Origin: Desulfobacterales bacterium
GTDB taxonomy: Bacteria > Desulfobacterota > Desulfobacteria > Desulfobacterales > Desulfobacteraceae
Assembly: GCA_022361315.1 (NCBI GenBank)
Contig: JAKSBB010001303.1
Coordinates: 1 to 5,835 of the forward strand
Direction: 5' to 3'
DNA length: 5,835 nucleotides
The notes under the pieces are model-generated. The model had not been told where the DNA came from and did not search any database. It saw only the letters and a list, made by a program, of their open reading frames with translations. A program made the translations under genes and the position numbers. Shown here piece by piece: positions 1 to 5,489 of the stretch (positions are counted from its first letter, which is position 1; every line of letters starts with the position of its first letter).

Positions 1-488
1 CCCAGTCCGGTGGCCTGGGTCATGTTTTCAATGGCAAGCTTAAAAGGATCAATAGCCGCATCCGGCACCTCATAAACGGCGATGGCATCTTTGGCGATAC
101 AGGGAGCCTTGTCCAGGGCCTCATCCATGGTCAATTCCCGGCAGTGGATATTGGCCTTGCGGCACATGTCCGGGAACCCTGCGATATAGCTTTCATCATC
201 ACCGGGCACCGCCACGAAAAGGCCGGAAGTTTCTTCAATGCACTGGGGGGCGATCTGTTTGAGGATCATCCCCTCTTCCCGGCACTCGATGGCTGCCTCC
301 ATATCCGAATGCACATACCGGGCACCCGAGTGGAGCAGACCGTGGTTTGCCCCCGATGCCCCGGCATTCAGGTCACCCTTTTCCACAAGGATCACCGAAA
401 GCCCCCGGAGGGCAAGGTCACGGGCAAGACCGGTGCCGGTGGCACCGCCGCCGATAATCAGCACATCGGTTTCCAGGACCTTTTTCAT
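1..488 (-). CDS. glpA: Anaerobic glycerol-3-phosphate dehydrogenase subunit A, FAD-binding N-terminal part (partial)
   Basis: Only the first 162 codons are in the window; the gene continues past the left edge. The product is an FAD-dependent oxidoreductase of the GlpA/GlpD (DAO) family that oxidises sn-glycerol 3-phosphate to dihydroxyacetone phosphate and passes electrons to the quinone pool at the membrane. Seen directly: the FAD dinucleotide-binding glycine motif GGGATG at residues 13-18, the acidic residue closing the second strand (VILVEK, Glu36), and the family signature HGLLHSGARY at residues 49-58. From memory it aligns without gaps to E. coli GlpA over most of this stretch, closer to GlpA than to aerobic GlpD. 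The ATG at 488 is chosen because the Rossmann strand starts seven residues later; a GGGGGA lies 10 nt upstream, a rather distant ribosome binding site. Whether glpB and glpC follow cannot be seen. Separate transcription from the STAS-like gene is inferred from the 336-bp gap. Confidence 0.9.
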   Translation of the reverse strand, partial: MKKVLETDVLIIGGGATGTGLARDLALRGLSVILVEKGDLNAGASGANHGLLHSGARYVHSDMEAAIECREEGMILKQIAPQCIEETSGLFVAVPGDDESYIAGFPDMCRKANIHCRELTMDEALDKAPCIAKDAIAVYEVPDAAIDPFKLAIENMTQATGL

Positions 489-528
489 TGCTTTGCTATC
501 CCCCGTAAATTACCGTACGATCACTAAT

Positions 529-568
529 GTTCGAAAATGAAAGTATCACACCTATTTCACTTTCACAA
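529..568 (-). promoter_or_regulatory. Candidate glpA promoter with two overlapping DeoR/GlpR-type operator motifs
   Basis: Reading toward glpA, TTGTGA (568-563) and TACTTT (545-540) are separated by 17 bp, which would put transcription start near 533 and give a leader of about 45 nt. The match to the sigma-70 consensus is only moderate, 4/6 and 3/6. A TTTCATTTTCG motif covers the -10 element (529-543, minus strand) and a TTTCACTTTCA motif covers the -35 element (554-568, plus strand). Tandem TTTC-type repeats are typical operators of DeoR-family repressors, the family of GlpR, and the half-site AATGTTCG at 526-533 fits the E. coli GlpR half-site as I remember it. The overlap would suit repression, but regulator and sites are inferred. 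Confidence 0.38.
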
Positions 569-573
569 GTGAA
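562..573. repeat. Short perfect palindrome TTCAC-AA-GTGAA
   Basis: Five-base arms around two bases, overlapping the candidate -35 element of glpA. It may be part of an operator; palindromes this short also occur by chance in AT-rich DNA. Confidence 0.35.
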
Positions 574-664
574 TACTTTTTATCATTTATGAACTTTTCC
601 GCATTTTCACCTTAGGACAAAAACCAAGCGATCCCACTGTGATATCTGCATGTTACAGGAAAAG

Positions 665-716
665 CATTCATTTTTCACCATATCACCTGAATTTTATCAG
701 ATGTTCATTTTCAAAC
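665..716 (+). promoter_or_regulatory. Distal pair of TTCA-TTTTC operator-like motifs upstream of glpA
   Basis: Two more copies of the motif found at the glpA promoter occur here: TTCATTTTTCA within 665-679 (one extra T) and TTCATTTTCA within 702-716. The second sits in TGTTCATTTTCAAACA, whose ends are also inverted (TGTT and AACA). They lie about 120-180 bp upstream of the candidate promoter, where an auxiliary repressor site could act by looping. The function is inferred from similarity to the proximal motifs only. Confidence 0.3.
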
Positions 717-759
717 AGGAGATCGGTATAAAAGCAGGTCGGCTGGAGAAGTGATGCGA

Positions 760-791
760 CACCCCATCGGCACCACCGTGAAGGGGTGCCG
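760..791 (-). terminator. Hairpin after the STAS-like gene, possible weak terminator
   Basis: CGGCACC (768-774) pairs perfectly with GGTGCCG (785-791) around a 10-nt loop, 33 bp beyond the stop codon of the STAS-like gene. There is no T-run after the stem in the minus direction, so it is not a classical intrinsic terminator. It could be an mRNA 3' end protector or part of a Rho-dependent end. An alternative stem, CACCCC (760-765) with GGGGTG (783-788), uses some of the same bases. Confidence 0.3.
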
Positions 792-824
792 GATTCTGGT
801 TGTGACGTTCTTCAGAACAGGTAA

Positions 825-1133
825 TCAGGAACTGTGATCTATAAAATAATGGATGCGTTCGATGGCAAATCCCGTGCGGTCTTTAAATTCCAGTTTTTCC
901 CGCACTGCAGCAGCCCCGTGCTTCCGGGCCAGATCACCAAAGGCGGCTTCCATGAAGTCCACAGGCACCCCCAGGACCCCGTCCAGGTCAATGATAATTT
1001 TATCGTAGATCCCAAAATTATCGTCCAGAAACCGCTCCCGGAACTCCTCACCGGAGTTGGCGGATCGATCCTTCTCTCCACCGCCGAGAATTTTGCTGAA
1101 GTCCCGGCAGATGTTTATCTCTAAAGTTTTCAT
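825..1133 (-). CDS. STAS-like domain protein (DUF4325 type), likely partner of the upstream histidine kinase
   Basis: A 102-residue soluble protein with no signal peptide or membrane segment. The central stretch YDKIIIDLDGVLGVPVDF (residues 43-60), followed by a helix ending AFGDLARKHG, matches what I recall of the DUF4325 STAS-like family: a hydrophobic strand, an acidic turn, then a helix, as in anti-anti-sigma factors. STAS proteins usually act as switch or partner domains; no enzymatic role is expected. Asp59 occupies the place where many relatives, as I remember them, have Ser before Phe. The start chosen is ATG at 1133, with GAGTGAAG about 8 nt upstream; an in-frame TTG at 1151 would add six residues and overlap the kinase gene. 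Only 10 bp separate it from the kinase stop codon, so co-transcription and possibly translational coupling are very likely. The exact biochemical role is unknown. Confidence 0.82.
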   Translation of the reverse strand: MKTLEINICRDFSKILGGGEKDRSANSGEEFRERFLDDNFGIYDKIIIDLDGVLGVPVDFMEAAFGDLARKHGAAAVREKLEFKDRTGFAIERIHYFIDHSS

Positions 1134-1143
1134 TTCTAAATCT

Positions 1144-3387
1144 TCACTCAATCCTTTCTTGGGTGGGCAGTTTAACGGTGAACCCCGCCCCTTCTCCGGG
1201 CCGGGAAACCGCAGTCAGTTCCCCCCCGTGATTTTCCACAACAATAAAATAGGATACGGAAAGGCCTAAGCCCGTTCCCATCCCCACAGGTTTGGTGGTA
1301 AAAAAGGGCTCAAACAGGCGCTTTCTGACGTCCTCCGAAAAGCCCGGCCCGTTGTTCCGGATTTCCACCCCTACCATCCCCCGTTCAATAAAGTACCGGA
1401 TGGTAAACTGCGGCGCCTCCGTACCACCTATGGCCATGGCTTCGGTGCCGTTTTTAAATATGTTGAACAACACCTGTTGAATTTCACTCTTTTCGCAGGG
1501 TATCGGTGGCTGATCCGCGCCGCCGTCCCCAACCACCTTAACAGATTTGAAATCGTAATGTTTGCGCAAATTATAATCATTTTCAAGCACGGCCAGGGTG
1601 GTCTCCACCATGTCCGGCAGACGATGGCTTGATCTGCCGCCCCCCTTCTCCCTGCGGTTGAATGAGAGCATGTTTTCTACGATTTTTGCAGCCCGCTCCC
1701 CGGCATGGGTCGCCTGGTCCATCATATGAAAAATTTTCCGGTCCGTCATATAGGCTCTAAGACGGTCGATATCCATCCCATGACGTTCCGCCGCCTGGAG
1801 GTTTGCCGGCATATGGGTGGAAAGCCGGTTCCGGATCACTTGGATATTCTGGATCATACCGGCCAGGGGATTGTTGATCTCGTGGGCCATGCCGGCAGCC
1901 AATCCGCCCACGGACATCATCTTCTCCGACTGAACCATCATTTCCTGAATCCGCACCTGATCACTCACGTCATCAATACGGATTACCGCACCGGGCCGGG
2001 TCCCGGAAACCACTGGAAAAATAGTGATATCATAGGTGACACCCTCTGACATGCCCGATTCAATATCTGGGCTATCCGGGACCGGGCCAAAGTTCAGGAC
2101 CTGCTTTTCCAGCCGCTGAGGCATCCCGGTTTCTATGGCCCGCATTACATTCGTCAGATAAGGAGCCATCTGTGCAATGGCCGCCACCAGCTTTTTACCG
2201 CAGGCCGAGGTGTCATCCAAACCGGTGAGGCTTTTAGCCCCTTCGTTCCAATGGGTCACCCCCCCGTCCCTGTCCACGCCGATGATGGCCGAGGGCATGG
2301 CGTTAATGATGCTGTCCATGTAATTCCCAGCATCCCGCAGCCGGGTCTCCGCCTCTTTCTGCTCGGTGATATCCCGGATGACCACCAGCCACCCGCTTTG
2401 CCGATCCCGCCGGCCCCAGACGGGAGAAATCCGCATGTGCCAGTCCCGCAAACCGCCCCCCGGCATTTCCAGAGAGGCATCAAAAGAGACCGGTGTGTCC
2501 CGCCGCCGTCTGCGGCTGACGATCCCGTACAGACCGGGCAGGCAGGTATCTGCAGGGCGACGGGGACCATAGGGGTGTGCCAGTCCGAAGGTTCGGGCGC
2601 AGGCCGCGTTGATCTCCACCACATGGTCATCCGTATCCATAACGACCACCGGATCACCAAGGCCGTCCATGACCGCTTCATGGGCCAGGGGGATGAGATT
2701 CACCAGGTGATACCGGAACAGCCCCACTGCAAAAAACATACAGGTGACCATAAAGGCCATGGGACTTGTATCAATATAGGAGAGGCCCGGGATCTCCAGC
2801 AGGTAGATCCCGTTGGCGATCCAGGGGGCAATAATACCGGGAAGCATGACCAGAACCTGCATCCTGTGGGGGCCTTTGGATGTGAACGCCGCCCTGACCA
2901 GCAGGATAAAGGCAATCAGAATCATGAGATAGGAATATCCCACATGGACCCAGAACATGGGTCCGCGGCTGAACTGAAGGGCCTGGACATAGGATTCGCC
3001 CACCATTCCGACATCCGCCCACATCAGTTGATGCCATGAATTGGTGAACACGCTGAGCACCACCAAAAGCGGAATCCCCCAGAGCACCCTGCGGCAGGTG
3101 ACAGAGATTTGCGGCCCGGTCACCATCAACACGAACCGCAACAGGAGCACACCGATGAAGGCGACGCCCAGATACTCCATCCGCACCCACCAGACTTTCA
3201 GCCAGAGGGCAGGGCTGAGCAATTCAAACCCGTATGTGACGGACCACAGGCCCGAAGCGGCCATCAGAAAAAGAAGCTGACGCGCCCCTTTATTCTGACG
3301 GCTGTGAAGCAGATAGACCGCAAGGCCGATGCTGCCGATGCCGGACAACACTGACAGGCAGCCGTATGCCAGATTCCAGGTCAGCAT
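1144..3387 (-). CDS. Membrane sensor histidine kinase: 7TM N-terminus, two PAS domains, HisKA and HATPase
   Basis: A 747-residue sensor kinase. Residues 1-230 hold about seven hydrophobic helices (roughly 10-27, 37-58, 70-90, 99-115, 144-166, 175-196, 205-226), fitting the histidine-kinase N-terminal 7TM type. A PAS domain follows at about 232-345 (VVVMDTDDHVVEINAA) and a second at about 350-480 (NAMPSAIIGVDRDGGVTHWN). The dimerisation/phosphoacceptor region carries HEINNP with His502, with an extended segment of about 50 residues before the second helix (RAAKIVENMLSFNR). The ATPase domain shows the N box NIFKNG (Asn646), G1 box NNGPG (678-682), F box LFEPFFTTK and G2 box GMGTGLGLS. G1 normally begins with Asp; here it is Asn678. 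There is no receiver domain and no response regulator nearby. The ATG at 3387 is required for the first helix, although its ribosome binding site is weak. The ligand is unknown. Confidence 0.94.
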   Translation of the reverse strand: MLTWNLAYGCLSVLSGIGSIGLAVYLLHSRQNKGARQLLFLMAASGLWSVTYGFELLSPALWLKVWWVRMEYLGVAFIGVLLLRFVLMVTGPQISVTCRRVLWGIPLLVVLSVFTNSWHQLMWADVGMVGESYVQALQFSRGPMFWVHVGYSYLMILIAFILLVRAAFTSKGPHRMQVLVMLPGIIAPWIANGIYLLEIPGLSYIDTSPMAFMVTCMFFAVGLFRYHLVNLIPLAHEAVMDGLGDPVVVMDTDDHVVEINAACARTFGLAHPYGPRRPADTCLPGLYGIVSRRRRRDTPVSFDASLEMPGGGLRDWHMRISPVWGRRDRQSGWLVVIRDITEQKEAETRLRDAGNYMDSIINAMPSAIIGVDRDGGVTHWNEGAKSLTGLDDTSACGKKLVAAIAQMAPYLTNVMRAIETGMPQRLEKQVLNFGPVPDSPDIESGMSEGVTYDITIFPVVSGTRPGAVIRIDDVSDQVRIQEMMVQSEKMMSVGGLAAGMAHEINNPLAGMIQNIQVIRNRLSTHMPANLQAAERHGMDIDRLRAYMTDRKIFHMMDQATHAGERAAKIVENMLSFNRREKGGGRSSHRLPDMVETTLAVLENDYNLRKHYDFKSVKVVGDGGADQPPIPCEKSEIQQVLFNIFKNGTEAMAIGGTEAPQFTIRYFIERGMVGVEIRNNGPGFSEDVRKRLFEPFFTTKPVGMGTGLGLSVSYFIVVENHGGELTAVSRPGEGAGFTVKLPTQERIE

Positions 3388-3455
3388 ATATCCGGGGACT
3401 TATCGGGTGCTACCGGTCTCACGGTCTGTTCCTAACAAATAAGGATCGTCTCAAA

Positions 3456-4157
3456 TCACACGGTCTCGCCGAACATGGCCATCATCTTCTCCTGTACCGC
3501 CTGGGCCACGGCGGTCCGGTCATGACCGTCCGTCAGACGTTTGCCCAGAAGCTTGCCGGCCTCTGCCGCAGCCGCCATGACATCGTCTTGTTTTTCCACA
3601 TCCGGAATCATGTTATCCGTAATTTTTACGCCGGGGCCGTGGACCATATGGGGAATCCCCACCTGACAGGTTTCGCCGAATCCGCAGGAGTAGCAGGAGG
3701 CCGCCCCCTGCCCTTTTACCGTGGCCACGTTTTCAATGAAATTGTACATGAAAAATTTTTCAAGCTGTTCCGCAGGGGCGGTGCCATCCGTACCGCCGAC
3801 ACCGACGGATACGGCAAGTTTCCCCCACAGGGTCCGCCCGGTCTGATGGCGGAACTGGAACCAGCGTTCCAGAAAGGCATGGGTCAGGGCATTCACAGTG
3901 GAATAATAGTTAGGGGACCCGATGACAAAGGCATCTGCATCAACAATTTTATCTCTCAGGGGAGCCAGATCGTCTTTGACCTTGCAGACATTGTCTTTTA
4001 CACAGCCCAGGCAGGCGATACAGCCACCGATGGTTTTCCCCCGAAGGGAGACCAGCTCATAGTCGCATCCGGTATTTTCCAGAACGGTGTTTACAAGCTT
4101 TGACACACCTGATGTCTCATCTTTTCGCGGACTGCCCGAGATACCTAAGATCTTCAT
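3456..4157 (-). CDS. Flavodoxin-fold iron-sulfur flavoprotein (NADPH-dependent FMN reductase family)
   Basis: A 233-residue cytoplasmic protein. The N-terminus MKILGISGSPRK is the FMN phosphate-binding start of the NADPH-dependent FMN reductase/iron-sulfur flavoprotein family, and GSPNYYSTV (residues 80-88) is the second flavin loop. Four cysteines at 46, 49, 52 and 58 (C-x2-C-x2-C-x5-C) match the compact [4Fe-4S] motif of iron-sulfur flavoproteins such as Isf of Methanosarcina. These pass electrons between ferredoxin-type donors and small acceptors; the physiological partner here is unknown. A second cysteine group at 155, 158 and 164 lies in the C-terminal third. ATG 4157 is chosen over an upstream in-frame ATG at 4214 because AGGAGG (4163-4168) sits 5 nt before it and the fold begins immediately. 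It lies 77 bp after the aminotransferase stop codon and 68 bp before the kinase start, all on one strand, so it is probably in the aminotransferase operon. Confidence 0.93.
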   Translation of the reverse strand: MKILGISGSPRKDETSGVSKLVNTVLENTGCDYELVSLRGKTIGGCIACLGCVKDNVCKVKDDLAPLRDKIVDADAFVIGSPNYYSTVNALTHAFLERWFQFRHQTGRTLWGKLAVSVGVGGTDGTAPAEQLEKFFMYNFIENVATVKGQGAASCYSCGFGETCQVGIPHMVHGPGVKITDNMIPDVEKQDDVMAAAAEAGKLLGKRLTDGHDRTAVAQAVQEKMMAMFGETV

Positions 4158-4162
4158 ATCAT

Positions 4163-4168
4163 CCTCCT
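4163..4168 (-). promoter_or_regulatory. Strong ribosome binding site of the iron-sulfur flavoprotein gene
   Basis: AGGAGG, 5 nt before ATG 4157. It decides the start against the longer in-frame ATG at 4214, which would add 19 residues unlike the family. Confidence 0.85.
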
Positions 4169-4234
4169 GTGATGGTTGGGTTGAACATTCAGGCAGTAAG
4201 GATACATCATTCACCTTCCCCCGTCCAGAAGGGA

Positions 4235-5371
4235 TTAACCGGCAAACCGTTGCAAAACATTCCCCAGGCGCCGGATATCCCTGTCCGCCGTATACAGGTG
4301 GGGGGCCACACGCAGGGAGGTGCCGCGGATGCTGACATAGATCCGTTCTTCGGCCAGCGCGTCCGTCAATCCGCCGGGCAGGCCGTTCCGGAAACCAATG
4401 CCTGTCAAATGAGGGGAGCGGACATGCCGGGGGAGCACATCGAGTCCCAATTCCTTCGAAAGGGCTGCAACCCGTTCAATGCGGGTCGCCAGGGTGGCTG
4501 AGATATTTTCCACACCCCAGTCCAGAATCTGATCCAGGGCGGCTTCCGCCACCGGTGCCAGGATAAACTGGCTGGCCGCCCCCATGTCAAACCGGGCAGC
4601 CCCGGGTTGATAGTCATCCCGGTAGTCCACCAGCCGGGAGAAATCCTGAGAGCCCTTCCGGTTCATCCAGTTTTCCTCAAGGGGGGTGCCTCCCTGCCAT
4701 TGGGGAGCCACATAGGCAAACCCGAACCCATAGGGTCCCAGCAGCCATTTATGGGCCGTGGTCAGCAGGAAATCCGGCTGAACCGCTTCAATGTCCAGGG
4801 GCAATGCCCCCAGGGACTGGGTGGCATCAATGCACAGGGCGGCCCCCACTTCCCGGCAGCGTTCACCGATGGCCGTAAGATCCAGGCGGCTGCCGTCGGT
4901 CCAATGGCAATGGGGCAACGCGGCAATGGCAGTTTTTCCGGACAGGGCGCCCATGACCGCCCGGGTCCAGTCATGATCTTCAGGCCGTTTTATAATAGTC
5001 ACCCGCGCCTCCGCTTCTGCAGCCTTTTTCTGCCAGGCATAGATATTGGACGGAAACTGCTCGTCCAGCACCAGGATTTCCTCGCCGGCAGACAGGGGGA
5101 GATTTTTCGCGGCAAAGGCGATGCCGTAGGACACAGCAGGAATGATTGCCACATCCTGCGGTGTGCAATTCACAAGCCGGGCAAACTTCTCTTTTACCGG
5201 GGCAATGGTTGAAAAAAAATGGGACGGGGTGATCTGCCAGGGCTGTGTTTTGGCCGTCACAGCCTGTCGGCCTGCAGCTTCCGCTGTTTTCATCAACGGG
5301 GCGGTATAGGCACAATTTAAGTAGGACACCGCTTCCGGGATGCTGAACAGATGGCGTTGATTGGGTATCAT
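4235..5371 (-). CDS. Class V PLP-dependent aminotransferase (not a cysteine desulfurase)
   Basis: A 378-residue soluble fold-type I PLP enzyme of aminotransferase class V, of normal length for the family. Visible landmarks: the N-terminal SYLNCAYTAPL substrate loop; His156 in LPHCHWTDG, expected to stack on the cofactor ring; Asp182 in CIDATQSLGA, expected to bind the pyridine nitrogen; and the Schiff-base lysine Lys208 in TTAHKWLLGPYGFGF. The C-terminal motif VSIRGTSLRVAPHLYT holds the expected substrate-carboxylate Arg but no cysteine where SufS/IscS-like enzymes carry the persulfide-forming Cys, so desulfurase activity is unlikely. Related enzymes include kynureninase-like, epimerase-like and aminotransferase activities; the substrate cannot be told from sequence. 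The ATG at 5371 has GGAGG 8 nt upstream (5380-5384). It is first in a minus-strand operon, divergent from a MocR regulator that probably controls it. Confidence 0.93.
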   Translation of the reverse strand: MIPNQRHLFSIPEAVSYLNCAYTAPLMKTAEAAGRQAVTAKTQPWQITPSHFFSTIAPVKEKFARLVNCTPQDVAIIPAVSYGIAFAAKNLPLSAGEEILVLDEQFPSNIYAWQKKAAEAEARVTIIKRPEDHDWTRAVMGALSGKTAIAALPHCHWTDGSRLDLTAIGERCREVGAALCIDATQSLGALPLDIEAVQPDFLLTTAHKWLLGPYGFGFAYVAPQWQGGTPLEENWMNRKGSQDFSRLVDYRDDYQPGAARFDMGAASQFILAPVAEAALDQILDWGVENISATLATRIERVAALSKELGLDVLPRHVRSPHLTGIGFRNGLPGGLTDALAEERIYVSIRGTSLRVAPHLYTADRDIRRLGNVLQRFAG

Positions 5372-5489
5372 TTAATTCTCCTCCCTATGGATATGACATT
5401 CGATCTTTTCTCTTGTATGCCCTGCGCTAAATTGTTATGCAACCATAGAATTGTCACCATAACAATTTATACGATTTTTGGGATACACC
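5372..5489. promoter_or_regulatory. Divergent promoter region between the aminotransferase and MocR genes
   Basis: This 118-bp AT-rich gap must hold the start signals for both directions. AT-rich -10-like strings are present (TAGAAT at 5446-5451 and TTTATA around 5466-5471), but I could not pair any with a convincing -35 element, so the promoters are not placed. A perfect inverted repeat occupies the middle. Confidence 0.7.
5428..5469. promoter_or_regulatory. Probable MocR operator: perfect 12-bp inverted repeat plus a third half-site
   Basis: TAAATTGTTATG (5428-5439) and CATAACAATTTA (5458-5469) are exact reverse complements separated by 18 bp, so their centres are 30 bp apart, close to three helical turns. 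A third, looser copy, CCATAGAATT (5443-5452), lies between them in direct orientation to the right arm (CCATAACAATT). MocR-family regulators such as GabR and PdxR bind widely spaced repeats between themselves and their divergent targets, which fits this layout. Binding is inferred. Confidence 0.7.

Larger units (their letters stand above)
489..824. other. 336-bp intergenic region, probable glpA control region
   Basis: No credible gene on either strand. The half nearest glpA (about 500-720) is AT-rich and holds a weak candidate promoter and four copies of a TTCA-TTTTC motif. The other half (about 720-824) is more GC-rich, lies just after the stop codon of the STAS-like gene, and contains a hairpin at 768-791. 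I saw no riboswitch or tRNA-like structure. Confidence 0.6.

Noticed and set aside
144..527. 127-codon open frame on the plus strand at the left edge
   Set aside because: It lies opposite glpA, whose FAD-binding motif and signature are unmistakable.
639..658. CRP-like site around TGTGATATC upstream of glpA
   Set aside because: The second half-site is not TCACA at the required six-base spacing.
2251..3039. 262-codon open frame on the plus strand opposite the kinase gene
   Set aside because: It is fully antisense to the 7TM and PAS-coding part of the kinase, rich in His, Pro and Gly, with no recognisable domain; a shadow of the codon bias of the real gene.
3388..3455. Promoter or terminator between the flavoprotein and kinase genes
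   Set aside because: A TTGAGA string and a short imperfect hairpin (TCCT/AGGA) are present, but no matching -10 element and no stable stem with a T-run; also a duplicated AGACCG too short to interpret.
3366..4103. 245-codon open frame on the plus strand opposite the iron-sulfur flavoprotein gene
   Set aside because: Antisense to a gene with clear flavin and Fe-S motifs and a strong ribosome binding site; no family resemblance of its own.
4607..5212. 201-codon open frame on the plus strand opposite the aminotransferase
   Set aside because: Antisense to the PLP-binding core; the composition is that of a reverse-frame shadow.
4235..5371. Cysteine desulfurase (SufS/IscS/Csd) as the name of the aminotransferase
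   Set aside because: The loop that carries the catalytic Cys in those enzymes reads VSIRGTSLRVAPHLY here, without Cys.
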